A stretch of 64,000 nt of DNA, from assembly GCA_014237855.1 (NCBI GenBank), contig JABACD010000022.1, forward strand, positions 1 through 64,000, read 5' to 3'. Positions 1 through 11,490 of this stretch are shown piece by piece (position 1 is the first letter of the stretch; the number at the start of each line of letters is the position of its first letter). The notes beneath the pieces are model-generated. The model did not search any database, was not told the origin of the DNA, and saw nothing but the letters and a program-made list of their open reading frames with translations. The position numbers and the translations under genes are program-made. The stretch is from Planctomycetota bacterium. GTDB taxonomy: Bacteria > Planctomycetota > UBA1135 > GCA-002686595.

Positions 1-402
1 GTTCAACGACTGGCTGTGCAACACAGACATCAAGAGGGTTGATGTGAAGCGGAAGAGTGTGCTGCTATCGAGTGAGCCTCCTGCAAGCTGTGACCAGCGA
101 CGTTGCTTCAACGTGGCTCGCCAGGAAGTGTCTGTGTTTGCTTGCGAGGAGTGTTGCAGCAAGTCCTGCGCATGTAGGTGTCGTTGCTTTGCATGTAGCT
201 TCGTTGCGCATGTGCTTGCAACGAGAGCGTGTGTGTTACTGCGCGTAGCGTCGCGCAGCGCATTGATGCTGGCGAAGCAGTGCGTTGGTCGTTGCTACCA
301 GCAAGAAGACCCTCGAGCTGGTGCGCGAAGCCTTCTTCGCGGCGGCCAGCTACGCGCGTAGTTCGAGAGCTCGCCGGGAGCCTCGCCCGGTCCGGGGGCG
401 CT
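1..402. other. Gene-free flank leading into the repeat array
   Basis: No credible gene: only short overlapping open frames on both strands without a start, ribosome site or family resemblance. It probably belongs to the array, because the stretch around 178 to 195 (GTGTCGTTGCTTTGC) resembles 1763 to 1777 (GCGTCGTTGCCTTGC), which sits at a similar distance (225 versus 216 nt) before the next core element. A 7-bp hairpin lies at 324 to 341. A preceding core would be expected about 1.17 kb before the window start, so the array may extend further left. Confidence 0.6.
324..341 (+). other. Hairpin upstream of core 1
   Basis: Perfect 7-bp inverted repeat CGCGAAG / CTTCGCG with a 4-nt loop, ending 61 nt before the TTGTTAGG box of unit 1. 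Similar hairpins precede several other cores, usually more closely. Confidence 0.45.
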
Positions 403-461
403 TTGTTAGGCCTGGAGGTCGAATGCGCTTCCTGAGAGAAACGGTATCGGGTTTTGCTTCC
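403..461 (+). ncRNA. Array core element 1 (structured RNA candidate)
   Basis: TTGTTAGG at 403-410 and GAAACGGTAT at 438-447. The arms 414-423 (GGAGGTCGAA) and 452-461 (TTTTGCTTCC) pair at 9 of 10 positions, three of them G-U on the plus strand. On the minus strand those would be C-A mismatches, which points to a plus-strand transcript. The 28-nt loop holds the most conserved bases. Downstream, 480-485 (CTCGCC) pairs with 505-510 (GGCGAG), extended by GGGG/CCCC. Confidence 0.6.
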
Positions 462-616
462 CTGGAGAGCTCCTGGGGGCTCGCCTGTGCCCGCCGAAGG
501 GGCTGGCGAGACCCCTGGGTCGGGTTGGTGTGAGCGCGGCCTTTGCGGAGGTGTGTGTGGAAGGGCAGGGGTGGGCGGCTCTGTTGAGGGTACTTGTCTG
601 TACGGGAAGCGAAGAG

Positions 617-630
617 GTCACACGTGTGAC
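617..630. promoter_or_regulatory. Perfect 14-bp palindrome in unit 1
   Basis: GTCACACGTGTGAC is fully self-complementary, as a dimeric DNA-binding protein site would be. No equivalent was seen at the same offset in the other units, so it may be chance. Confidence 0.2.
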
Positions 631-1978
631 GCTGACCGGCTGCGTCCGTCCTTCGAGTTCAGCTTCATGGGGATGCAGGCATGCTTCGTCTCAGTCTTGT
701 TCGCTGCTCGAAGTTCGTTCTGTTGCTTCGCAGTGGCTTGCCTTGCATGCTTCGGCGCTCATTGAGTTGTTCATGGGGTGGCTGGTTGCGTCTCTTTCGT
801 GGCCGCTCTCCTTTGCCTTGCGCGGGGCTCCTTCCCTCGCTGGCCAGTGGCGGACGCTCACTTCTGTGTGCGTGAATGCTTGCAGGGTGCTCCCAGGAGG
901 TAGGGGCGGTTGTGGGTTCATCGCAGGCTTGATGAACTGCGCCGTTGCTCCCTGGCAATGCAAGGACGTGCATGGTCTCTCGCCTACAGGCGTGGGCTGT
1001 GGAGAAGGGCCGCTGGGATGGAGGCTTCTCCCCGGTTACTTCCGCTTGGCAGGTTGGAAGAGGTGGGAGGCTGTGCCTTGTGGAGTCATCTACCAAGGCC
1101 CGATGCTCTCTCGTATGAGCATTGAGGCATCGATCTTCCAGACGACGGGCGCTTGCCAGGCGATCGATGTGCTGTCGCTCCGGCCGACTAGTAGCTAGCA
1201 GTTCATCTTTACCTGGATGAAGTTGGTCCGGTCAGAAGGCCCGAGCACCACAGGGTGATGAACTGGGAAGGGTCCACTCGCCGTGCAGAGAAGGCAGGGA
1301 GAGTTGCCAGGCGGAGTTCGGCCCCCCTTGGTGAAGGCCAGGTGTGCAGCCGTTGCTCTCCGCTCACGATACACCTTGCAGGCAGCAGGTGAGGTCGCTC
1401 CTGTTCTTGTGATGCTTGCCAGGTCTCCTTGGCCGCGATTTGGCAGGCAGGACGCCTGGTCATTGGGAAGGCTGGCCTGCAAGACGCGCAGCTGCCCGAG
1501 CGCGAGAGGAAGGAATGGTGCTGACCACCCTGGGTGTTGATGATTGCTGCGAGCTTGCAATCGCAAGGCCTCCGGGGGAGGTGCTTGCGGGGACTGCTGC
1601 TGTACAGTGACGATCAATGGGTGTCGATGGTGAGCCAGCTGGGGTGCTGCTCTTGAGGGAAGCTGATGCAGGTGGGAGGCAGCCGGACGACCTCGATGTC
1701 GCCTGTCATGAGGCGCTGTGTTCTCCTGTGAAGAGGATTGCAGTGAAGCGAGGTGCGTGGAGGCGTCGTTGCCTTGCTTGCGCGAACGCCTGCAAGCAGA
1801 ACCGGTCATGTACTCGCGAACAGCTACAGGCAGCGCCTGCTTGCTTGCGTAGGTGTGCAGCGGTCGTTACTGCAGGCAGGAAGGCCCCGCTAGTCTCAGC
1901 GTGAAGGGACCACCATCGAGGCGGGCGAAGCGTGCAGTCGGAAGGTGCCCAGGCAGGCTCACCCTGGCCGGGGGCGCT

Positions 1979-2037
1979 TTGTTAGGCCTGGAGGTCGAAT
2001 GGGCTTCCTGGGAGAAACGGTATCGGGTTTTGCTCCT
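1979..2037 (+). ncRNA. Array core element 2
   Basis: TTGTTAGG at 1979-1986, GAAACGGTAT at 2014-2023. This copy is the closest to copy 1. Arms 1990-1999 and 2028-2037 pair at 8 of 10 positions, four as G-U. A 5-bp hairpin (CCAGG 1949-1953 / CCTGG 1963-1967) ends 11 nt upstream. Confidence 0.6.
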
Positions 2038-3550
2038 CTGGAGAGCTGTTGGGAGCACGGTTGTGGCTGTCGCAAGGGCTGGCACGGGTCTGGGGTGGGA
2101 GCGAGGAAGCAGCTCTGCTCGACCCCTGAACAGAGAATGAAGATGCCGACGCCCGGGTCAGCTCTGGTAGCGGCTCGCTGATTGGATGCCTTGCAAGACC
2201 AAAGGAGCTTGCTGTTGTTGCGCTCTTGCCAGCGACAGTGCGGCTGCCAGTCAAGCGGTCAGCTAGCTCGCCTCGGGTTTGCAGCTGACTGTCTTGGTCC
2301 ACGGGCTCGTACCAGGGCGGCCATGCATGGCTCAGGCTCCACCGGGTGTTTGACTTCCGAGTCCTACAGCCCATGACCTGGTGAGTGGCTGCCTCGAAAC
2401 GCAGATGGGAACCGACGGCCCGCTCCGGAGCAGTGAGAGGGTCGGGGGCAGGTTCAGGCGAGCATAAAGCTTTGAAGGTCACGGATGCCTGTCTGTCCCA
2501 GCTGCGCTCTCGATCAGGCTGTGCATCACAGACCAGTGGGCTGGAGCCTTGCGCAGCCGTTGATGCAGTTGAGGTCAGGCGTCTTCTGACCAGGCGAGTG
2601 GACGCGTCATCACGCAAGGAGATCCACCATCACGCTTGCGGGTAGGTCCTGTCGTGGCCAGCCCTGCTCGCTACGCTGTCATGGGCGGACAGGGCCAGCT
2701 GGCTGGCAGGGTTCTCTTGACTGCTTGATGCATGGATGGCCATGCGGACGACCACGGTCAGCTGACACGACCCACTCTCCCGGGTGGAGTTGGCTGTGCA
2801 AGTTCTCTCATCAGCGTGTGCCTCGATGGTCGGAGGTGGAGCTCTTTGGTCTCGAGATGATCCGGGAGGGCCCTGAGCGACCCACGCGAGTTCCCTTGCC
2901 GGGAATGATCGTCTGCCTTGAATCACTGAGCGCTCGGTGGCGAAGAGCGATTGCAGCTTGAGCTCCAGGTCAGTACGCAGGATGAGTCCTGGAGATCTCG
3001 ACTGGTACCTCCAGGCGAGAGCTGCAGTTGATTCGTGCGAGGGACCGCGGATCACATACAGGAAGGGGTGCAGCTGCTCCGCAGGCGAGGAGCTGCTGGT
3101 GGCAGTCGTGCCGGGCGTTGAGTCCACGAGGCGAGCAGGCGTGCTTGTCGAGGAGTTCATCGCTCACTACAGCTTGGCTGTGAATACTTCAGTGAATGCA
3201 GTGGCGGTCGTACTGTAGATCCCACAGGGCACAGGATCGCCTCGTGGTGCGTCAAGGTGTTGTGTTGAGTGCCTTGCAGCTTGCACCATGCTCGCAATGT
3301 CAGAGGTTGTTCCAATCTTGGCCGAGCGTGCGGTGACTGCCAGCCATGCTCGCGCGAGCTTTCCTAGCAAGGAACTGGTGAGCGAACCATGTTCAGGCCC
3401 TCCACGGCTGGAAGCCTGAGGGACTGCCCACCAGCAGGTGCCTGTGCTGCTCAACCATCACCAGATGGGCTGCGCTTCCTGCTTGTTGTTGGCCTTGTTG
3501 CTGGAGCTCTTGAGGTGCTCCGGCCAGGCCAGGCCCAGGTCGGGGGTGGT

Positions 3551-3608
3551 TTGTTAGGCCCGGGAGGCAAAAGCGGTTCCTGGGTCAAACGGTATTGAGT
3601 TTGGCTCC
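3551..3608 (+). ncRNA. Array core element 3
   Basis: TTGTTAGG at 3551-3558, CAAACGGTAT at 3586-3595 (first G replaced by C). Arms GGAGGCAAA (3563-3571) and TTTGGCTCC (3600-3608) pair at 8 of 9 positions with a base-pair pattern different from copies 1 and 2. Upstream hairpin GGAGC 3503-3507 / GCTCC 3517-3521. Downstream GCTCCAG 3617-3623 / CTGGAGC 3663-3669. Confidence 0.6.
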
Positions 3609-5137
3609 GCTGGAGCGCTCCAGAGGGCCTGGCCCTGACCGGCAGTGGGGCTTGGACGAACCCTGGAGCAGGGCGCGGCGGGCGCTACCCTGGATCGAGT
3701 GGGGCACGTGGGCTGGGGTGGAGGAGGTCTCAGGGCGAGCTGCGTGCTAGCCACTCGGCTCGTGATGTCTCCGCGTTGGGTCTCTGCCTGTTGCTGGTGT
3801 GAACGCAGCGATCTTGAAGAAGAGGGGAAGAGCTACGAGCTCTCTTCACGGCTTGCTCTGCAAGGCAGTGCGCAGATCGTCGAGTATCAGCCGACACAGC
3901 TGTCAGCGAAGGGCGATCGCGTGCAAGCACTTCCAGACCTGCGGACCTGACTGAGGCGAGCTATCTTCGAGAGCGGGGCTGTCTCTTCGGGCGAGGGATG
4001 AGCTGTGAAGAGCTGCTCTCCGCTGCAGGACGTCACACAGGTGGCTGGAGCGCATCGCACTTGAGCAGGATGGTGGCCTGGGTGCTGACCAGGTTGATGT
4101 GGCCAACCCATGCTGAGCCATGGCATGACGGCCAGCGGCGCGAGCCTCACGGGACAGGGCGTGGCCTGCTTGGAGAGCTGCCGTTCTTCATGGAGAGTCG
4201 CCTGGTCACAAGGTGTGTGCCCTGGGTGACCGTGCTGACGATCCACCAATCAGGCGCAGGGGGGCTCCGTGGTCGACTTCGCTGAGGACCTGCTCGGTTG
4301 ATCAGGCCGCAGCCATCGTGTTTCCATCGGTCATCGACAAGGAGGTTGGGGTCGAGCGGGTCGGTCACCTCAAGACTGCGGCCCAGGAAATTCCTGTGAG
4401 CCGCTTCGACCTGGGAGGAAGCGTCGGCCGAGCTGGTGGAATCGGGCAGGCCTTCCTGGGCTGGCTCATGGAGTTGATGTTCCTGGGCTCTGGATCGGTG
4501 AGTGAGCAGCCGGTACACAGGAAGCCCTGCGGTGGCACACACTCACGGACATGGTTCTCTCACCGGGTCCCCTGCTATGAATCAGGTGGCCCGAAGCCTG
4601 GCTGGATCAAGGGGGAGGATCGATGGCTGTCACTATCGAGAGGGAGCCGGGGTTTATCGAGGACGTCGTGACTCTCACGACAGCCTTCTCTCTGAGCAGC
4701 AGGAAGCGGTAGGACGCAAGAGAAGAGCAGGGGCCACCTGCTCACAGCACGAGTCGCTGCTGGAGGCACGAGCGCCTACATCACTCTCCGAACCTCCTCC
4801 ATGGGAAAGGCAGGCGAGCAGAACACTGCACGGTTGGGCTAGGGCTCCAGGCAGTTGGATGCTCAATCCTCACGAGCTGAGGGCGAGCATCCTCTGGCTT
4901 GCTCTTTGCTGGGCTTCCCCTCACTGGTTGTCCTGACAGTCTTCTTCCCCGGCTGGATTGACTGCTGCCAAGCTGGTGTCCGGGAGCCTCGGTGCGCAGG
5001 AGGTGTGCGAGTTCTTGCGCAAGCGCCGTCACGATGGTGCTGGCAGCTCAACAGGTGGAACTCTGGCGCTCACCAACGAGGAGGTTCTCGAGCTGGCCGG
5101 GTGCTCCCCTGGGTGGCTCAGCCTGGCCGGAGGTGGT

Positions 5138-5196
5138 TTGTTAGGCCTCGAGGGCAAAGGCGCTTCCTGAGAGAAACGGTATCGGGTTTTGCCCTC
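5138..5196 (+). ncRNA. Array core element 4
   Basis: TTGTTAGG at 5138-5145, GAAACGGTAT at 5173-5182. The clearest stem of the set: GAGGGCAAA (5150-5158) and TTTGCCCTC (5188-5196) form nine perfect pairs closing a 29-nt loop. Confidence 0.65.
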
Positions 5197-6711
5197 CCCG
5201 ACCGTCTTGCGGGGGCCTGGCTGGGCCTCCGAGCCGGCGACCGAGGCCGCCGGATGTGGGGGGCTGAGTTGCTGTCCTGTGGACTTGGGGCGAGCGGGGC
5301 ACCGGTGTTCGCGGACGGAGCTGGACCCTGGCTACTCTGCTGCAAGCGCTGCGAGCTTGACATGGTTCCCCTGGGATCGGATTTCTCCTCGCGGTTGAAC
5401 GAATGCTAGCGACATCCATTCGATCGAAGCTGTCGGGACAAGCCTGCGCGCTTGCGTGCTGCTGGTGCCGGCCCCGAATCAGGTTGTCCGTCAGCAAGGA
5501 AGCACGAGCGCAGGTGATCCAACAGAGCTGACTGCAGCTGAGGGTAGACCAGCGGTGGCCGCGCCCGCTCGAGGGGTGACCGCCATTCCTCTGGTCTTGC
5601 AGCGCAGGGTGCTGTGGGAAGACAGCTCAGATGCAAGCCATGTACTCATCAGCCCGTGACTGGGGAGGCCCTTGAGGAGCACGCGCTCGAGGCTGACCGT
5701 TCACCTGTGGGGTTTCTTCCATGGAAGGCTCGTGGGCGTCAGCCTCGAGGAAGGCCTGCTGGAAGTGCTGGGGAGTTCTCGATCACTCACGATACTGACC
5801 GTGCTCTTGATCGATGAGGGTCCTCCTCCACGCGGGCCATCTCGAGGAGGCCCGGCTCTTCATCACTCTGAACCGGAGGCAGTTGCCGACGACGGGGGCT
5901 TGGAGCAGGGGGGGAGCCGGAGCCGGAGCGGGAGCTGCTCGGAGTCCGAGCTGGCGGAGCGCTGATCTTGAGAGGACCTGTCCGAACCCGATGGCCGTCA
6001 TGGCATGGCCAGCGTTGGGCGCCAGGGTGCGAGCGGGGCAGGTGCGCCCGGTGTCTGATGGGCTCTCCTCATGAGTGGTTCTCAGCGGGGTGATCCCCCG
6101 AAGTGCGGGCCGTGCGTTGGCTGAGGCGATGCTCGATGGTGTGCGAGCGTTCTCATCAGGGAGGCTGGCCCACTCCAGGCTACCTGGGGAGCAAGAGGGA
6201 GAGTTGCGAGGAGCTTCTCCGGGCGACCCTCCGGGAGTGCCGCGGGTGAGGAGCCGGAGATGAAGGCGGGCGAGGCTTGCACTTGGAAGTCGAGCGAGCT
6301 GTGGATGTTGAGCCAGCAGCGAGCCAAGGGGGTGCGGGCTTCCATGTATCTAGCAGCCGGTTCGGTGGCCAACCCTGATGGGCTTGAAGGGAGCGCGTCG
6401 CCAGCATTCCTGTTCCAGGCAGCGCTGGCTGGCGACGGAACGCAGTGAATGTTCGTGCGTGCAGTGATTGCCAGGCGCTTTCGGATACCGCCCTTCCGCG
6501 TTCCTTGTCTGCTCTGCTTCGCATAGATGGCCGTGCGCCAGGATCGAGGTGCGCGCTGATCATCGAGCTGGCAGGGGTCGGGTTGAAGGGATAGCTGACC
6601 GTTCAGTTCAGCGCAGGCGATGTTCACCAGGGATGGAACCTGCCTGGTCTCGGGCCAGGACCACGGCACTCGGCGAGGGTCTGGCGGACCCGTTCCAGGC
6701 CCTGGCGAGTC

Positions 6712-6774
6712 CTGTTAGGGCTGGAGACCCAATCGGCATTCTGAGCGAAACGGTATTCGATTTCCGGTCGATCC
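6712..6774 (+). ncRNA. Array core element 5
   Basis: CTGTTAGG at 6712-6719 (first base changed), GAAACGGTAT at 6747-6756. The stem is split into three helices: AATCG 6731-6735 / CGATT 6758-6762, GAC 6726-6728 / GTC 6767-6769 and GGA 6723-6725 / TCC 6772-6774. The position matches the other copies but the base pairs differ. Confidence 0.5.
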
Positions 6775-8235
6775 GAGCCCCGTCAGGTGCCCTTCGCTGT
6801 CCGGAGCGAGGCCGCTGGCCCTCAGGCCAGGTGGAGTGCCATGGTTGCGCTCGAGGACTCGAGCGCAACCTGCGGCTCGAGCCTTGCCTGGCTGCAGCCA
6901 GAGAAGAACGCAAGCTTCGTTTCCCGGTGCCCATCGCGATTGAACCGACGCACTGCTCGCACAGGGAGGGAATGGTATGGGTGTATCACCAGGGAGCAGA
7001 CCGAGCTGACGATTCGATTGAGGTCGATTGGTCGTGGCCCTGCTTGGCAGTCCCTCGTGGTGGGCTAGCAAGCGCTCACCTTGTTCCAGGTGCTCTTGTT
7101 TCTTCCGTTCATCCCTCGCACCGGGAACGGTAGCTGCCCCAGGGACCTCGACCCGGCGCTCGGGCTTTGGAGGGTCCGCTTCGGTGGCCCTGTCACCTGA
7201 CTGACTCGCCAGGTTGTGACTGCCGCAGGCCGCTTGCATGAGGGCCGGTCGGGGCAGCCGCTCTCCTGTCGAAGGGTGTGCTGGGGGATTCACTCCAGGA
7301 AACTCAGGGAGCTCTCTTCTTGCTCGTGGGTAGGCAGCCACGGATCCTGGGCCGTGAGCAGGAGGCGGAGGGTTTGCAATGGAGCCTTCATCTTGGGCCC
7401 AAGAGTGGGGGACTCCTTGGAGGTGCGCCTGGTGCTCAGCCAGCCGTACATTCATCCGGGCGGAGCCCTGTCGATGATGGGGCGGAGGTGTCAGCACGAG
7501 CGAGTGCTCGCAGTCTCACCGAGCTGGATTTTTTTTCAGACCTCCATGAGGTCTGGTTGCTGGCCGAGCCGCCGGGCGGTTGGACCGGGCGAATGGTTCG
7601 ATGGGCCAGGGAAGAGCAGGTCAGGCAGGAAGATGGTGGGAGTGATCGATACGTGCAGGCCTGAATGGCTGCGGCAGGCGCGGACGGCAGGCGGGGGCGG
7701 CAGGGGAAGGGCTGCGGGAGTGTCATTCATCTCACGCCGAGGACTGATCATCACGCACTCACCTGTCGGGCTCTCGATTGCCAGCACTGCTCAGGAGTGC
7801 AGGGTGGCCGGGCCCCTTGGCCTGAGAATCTGGATGGAAGCGGTGAGGGCCCGGCGTCACTGCTGCATTGCAGTGGGCCGGGGTGTGCTCCTGGCCCAGC
7901 CGGCTGCAGTCGAATCCCCGGGGGCGTGGCGGCGTGAAGGAGCATGCGGAGAGCGTTGAGCAGCGAGCCGGTCGGGGATCGGGTGCGGGATCTCGTGACT
8001 GCCTGCGTCTCCTTGCTCTTCTTTCCGGTCAGCAGCATTGTTCTCCCGTGCCGACAGAAGGGAGAGAGCTCGTTCCAGCTTCCCTTCCGTGCGGTGCGTT
8101 TCATTGCTGCTCGGGTTCGCGAGCAACCTCGAGCTGCACAGTTGTTCGCAGGCGCCCCTCACTGCGCCGGACCTGCTGGACACCCTGCATTTCCCTCGAA
8201 GCAGCTGCTTGGCCATGAGCCTGACGACCACTCTC

Positions 8236-8271
8236 GGAGAGCGCTGCGGGGAGCGAAAGCCGGTGCTCTCC
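8236..8271 (+). other. Hairpin upstream of core 6
   Basis: Perfect 7-bp stem GGAGAGC (8236-8242) / GCTCTCC (8265-8271), ending 15 nt before TTGTTAGG of unit 6. The 3' arm overlaps a GGTGCTC(C/T) word also seen 25 to 38 nt before cores 3 and 4, with GGTGCTGT before core 7. Confidence 0.45.
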
Positions 8272-8286
8272 ACACACCAGGGCCTC

Positions 8287-8345
8287 TTGTTAGGTTTCCG
8301 GGCGAAGTGCCGTTCTTGACCGAGACGGTATCGAGTTCTGGGGGT
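8287..8345 (+). ncRNA. Array core element 6
   Basis: TTGTTAGG at 8287-8294, GAGACGGTAT at 8322-8331. Box spacing is retained, but the arms after the first box pair poorly (only short GAA/TTC complementarity). Either this copy has decayed or my alignment is wrong. Confidence 0.45.
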
Positions 8346-9425
8346 GCAAGCGGGCGAAGCGGGACACCGGACGCCCCTCGTAGGGCCGGAGCTGGGCCAC
8401 GGGAGAGGGCGGCCTCCTGGAGCGGCCGTGCCTGTGGAGAGCGGCAGCTCGGCTGCGGAAGCTCCTGCGTGGCGAAGCGGCTCGTGTGCGGCGGAGGGAG
8501 GTCGTGGGTTGCCGCGAATGCTCAAGAGGAATCGCATCAGCCCGTGCAATCTCTCGGAGGCCGATGCCACGCCCAGGAGAGCGGTCCTTCGATTCACTCC
8601 AGCTCGCGGTCTGCCTGCAGGGGTGACCGTGCAGTGCCGTCACCGTGAAGAGTGGAACCAAGAGAGCAAGCCCAAGGCCGGAGCAGCCTCCGAATCGGCT
8701 GCCTGTCCGGGGGTGGATCTATCAGATCGTCCCCCTGGCTACCTGTCTGCCAAACAACAGGGCCGTCGACGGATGCCTGGTTCCTAATTGCTGAAGGACC
8801 TGGCGATGCTGCTGAGATATCAGGTGACCGACTTCAGCCCGGGAGGAAGGGGGGAATCAGGCCGCTCCGGTCACTCGAGGTTGCCTGCGCTCCGTCGATG
8901 GGGAGAGAGTCGCCTGGTCCTCAGCGCCTCCCTCTTCGGACCTGACCTGCCTCGGGTGCATTGGTTGGTTCTCTGCGGGGCGTGCTCCAGCTTGGACAGG
9001 AGTCCGTGGCGAGGATCGATGCCTCGCGGAGCTACCTCTGGTTCCCTGGTCCGGCGGCTGGCGTGTGATGGTGGGGCCGGATGCTTGCTGGGAATGAAAC
9101 CGACCGTGGATCTTGATCCGACCTGGAGCTGCTCGAGCTCCTTGGGCGACGAGCCATCAAGCTTCCTTCAAGGTGCCGGGTCATGAAGAGGACCCGTGAG
9201 TGGGCCACCGCTCAGGGCCTGGATCGGTTGGTCAGCTCCCGAGTTCACCAAGGGCTCTCGGATCATCCCACTCACTCAGCATGGCCCTGGTTGGGCCAGG
9301 GCGATCCCCGACTGGCGGTTGGCTTCAGGATCCAGGTGCCTGACTCTCAGGGAAGTAATCAATCAGGGGGCACCCGGGCGAGCTCTCCGGCGGTCGACTT
9401 GCGTGTGGCTGCACGCGGCTTGCTC

Positions 9426-9455
9426 GAGGCGCCTTCTGAAGAGGCGCCTTCTGAA
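9426..9455. repeat. 15-bp perfect tandem duplication
   Basis: GAGGCGCCTTCTGAA occurs twice head to tail inside unit 6. A simple local slippage duplication, useful only as a sign that the spacer tolerates small length changes. Confidence 0.7.
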
Positions 9456-9833
9456 GAGGAGCCTGCCATGCTTCCCGCCACGGTCAGCTCCCCTTACCAG
9501 TGAGCTCTCTTTACGCTTGCGAGTATCGCGAGGCCCGCAGCAGATCGAGCTCGTGTGGAGTTGCTGTGCAACCGCTGAGTGGAGCAGGCCGTGCGGAAGT
9601 CGTTCAGGTTGCTTCGAGACCTCCACGCTGTACGCAGTCATTGAAGTTGCGCCTTGCTCCTCTCAGTCGCCAGTTGCAGCGGTTCCGCGGTCGACTGCAA
9701 GCCTGCCCTACCACTCGCTGGTGCAATCAGCCCTGGTGATCCGCGAGTCAGCTGCTCCCCGGGGGATCCGGTGTCACGATGTCCCTCGCGGCCAGGCCGT
9801 GCAGGTGTGAGCGCGGCGCCTCTGGGCTGGCGG

Positions 9834-9849
9834 GGAGGTGCTGTCCTCC
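9834..9849 (+). other. Hairpin upstream of core 7
   Basis: GGAGG (9834-9838) / CCTCC (9845-9849) with a 6-nt loop, ending 14 nt before TTGTTAGG of unit 7. Short, so chance is possible. Its value lies in the repeated placement just before the core. Confidence 0.35.
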
Positions 9850-9863
9850 GACCTCGGAGCCGT

Positions 9864-9925
9864 TTGTTAGGCCTCGGACGCCAATGGGGTTCTTGGGAGA
9901 AACGGTATGACCTTTTGGGGTCTGA
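9864..9925 (+). ncRNA. Array core element 7
   Basis: TTGTTAGG at 9864-9871, GAAACGGTAT at 9899-9908. TCGGACGCCAA (9874-9884) pairs with TTGGGGTCTGA (9915-9925) at 10 of 11 positions. Almost every base pair differs from copies 1 to 4, yet the stem is kept. A TGA follows the GGTA of the second box in the frame that looks protein-like in other copies. Confidence 0.6.
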
Positions 9926-9986
9926 CCGGCCCCTCGAGGCCCCGATTCGGCCCAGCGGTAGAGGGCAATCGAGGGGGCCCGGTCAG
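9922..9986 (+). other. Long stem-loop following core 7
   Basis: The 16 bases at 9922-9937 pair with 9969-9986 as two 8-bp perfect segments separated by a 2-nt bulge on the 3' side. The first four bases also belong to the core stem of copy 7, so the two helices compete or stack. Confidence 0.55.
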
Positions 9987-10803
9987 GGAGCGGGCAGGGC
10001 ACGTGGAGAGGAGCGCGACCAGTCGCCCGGTCGTCTGCCCGCGAGCTGCTGCCAGCAAGGGTTCGACGGAGCGGATGGAGAAGACGGAAGCAGTAAGTCA
10101 TCGCTCTCCTCACGGAGTCCGCTCAGCGCGAAGATACATGACGCGGGGAGGAGGCAGAGGTGCCTCAATCGTGATCAGCCAGTGTGACCATGAAGTCGCT
10201 TGCTGGTCAGCGCCGATCCTTGTGCGCCTTGTGCGGCCTGGTGCCTTGCATGGAGGCCTTGTTCAGGCCTGGTTGTCGGCTGTCACGCAGCAGCGGCTGC
10301 AGCTGTGATTGCTTGAAGCCTTGTCGAGGGCTTTGGAGGGCGCTGGCGGATCTTGGCCGTAAGAGAAGGGCCCGGGCACTTCCCACGTGCCGCGAGCAAA
10401 GCGAGAGTGGAGAGACGCTTGCCTTGATCGAGAGTCCAGGGTGCCTGGGCGAACCGCCTCGGTGGCACCCGCGCAGCGTGGCTGATGAGAGCATGGAGCG
10501 CAGCGCAGCAGTAGCTGTCGGCCCGCGCGTCGAGGGCGTCGTGCCAGGCCTGGAGCCCTTGTGCTCACGCGAGCTGCACTGGCGAGTCGCGCTGCAGGGT
10601 CGAGCGGCTCGGCCTCGGCTGCCTGCCAGCTTCTTGCACGGGTCGACGATCTCCACTCGAAGCTCTGGTGGGCTACCGGAAAATCCTGACGACCTGGAGA
10701 CGCGTGATGATCGCCGCTTGACCCCTGGCGGGAATGACGACCGAGGCGTGTGCCAGAGTCGAGTCGTGCAGTACGCAGTCCTCGCGTCCGAAGCCCTGAG
10801 GAC

Positions 10804-10824
10804 GAGGAGCGAGGAGCGAGGAGC
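10804..10824. repeat. 7-bp triplet tandem repeat
   Basis: GAGGAGC occurs three times in a row within unit 7. Simple sequence, no functional claim. Confidence 0.6.
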
Positions 10825-11376
10825 GGACGTCCACCAGACGCCGAAAGGCTGTCGGGACAATGGCGAGCGCGACGGGTGTCGGGCCCTCGGAGCGCTGACA
10901 CTGCCTGCGAACAAGTGCGGAGCGGTTGAGTGTGCGGAGGCCCTGCTGCTTGAAGAGCGTGCAAGGAAGCTGGTCCTCAGGAGAGTCCCTCTCGAGAGAG
11001 TGTCCAGCGTGCGGGGGGGCCGCGGCTCGCTGTCGAGGTCGATGGAGGTGCTGGGAGCTCGAAGGGTCTTGGACTTCTCTTGATCAAAGCAGTGGCAGGG
11101 GCGAGTGCGAGCCAGCAGCGATGTCCCCCTGGCTCGAGCGGGTGAAGAGCTCCACTGTGCTGGTTGGGTGGAATGGAAGGCGGTTGAATCACGAGCACCG
11201 CCAGATCTTCTTGCAGGTGCTGACTGCAGCCAAGGAGTGCAGCTGGTTCCCCGTTGAACTCGACGGCCTCTCATGCTGTCAGTGATCTGCGCGAGGTTGG
11301 ACAGCCAGCAGCAAGCCTGCACACTCCAGAACCCTCCGCGTTCCTGGTCCCCAGCAGGTGCAGTTGCCGAGAGCCA

Positions 11377-11422
11377 CGCGGAGGAGACCGAGGTCACCTC
11401 GTGGTGATCCAGAGCCTCCGCG
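11377..11422 (+). other. Hairpin upstream of core 8
   Basis: Perfect 8-bp stem CGCGGAGG (11377-11384) / CCTCCGCG (11415-11422) with an inner GAGGT/ACCTC inverted repeat at 11390-11400. It ends 5 nt before TTGTTAGG of unit 8. Confidence 0.5.
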
Positions 11423-11427
11423 ATGGT

Positions 11428-11490
11428 TTGTTAGGGCCAGGGGCCAAGAGCGGTTCTTGATCGAAACGGTATGGGAAAATGGGGCCGCTG
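11428..11490 (+). ncRNA. Array core element 8
   Basis: TTGTTAGG at 11428-11435, GAAACGGTAT at 11463-11472. A weaker stem is possible: CAG 11438-11440 / CTG 11488-11490 plus GG-CC and CCA/TGG pairs between 11441-11446 and 11480-11486, with bulges. Confidence 0.5.

Noticed and set aside
10207..11397. 396-codon open frame on the minus strand inside the array
   Set aside because: Composition is Ser/Arg/Pro-rich and overlaps other open frames on both strands, as expected for GC-rich non-coding DNA. No domain, signal or conserved counterpart in other units.
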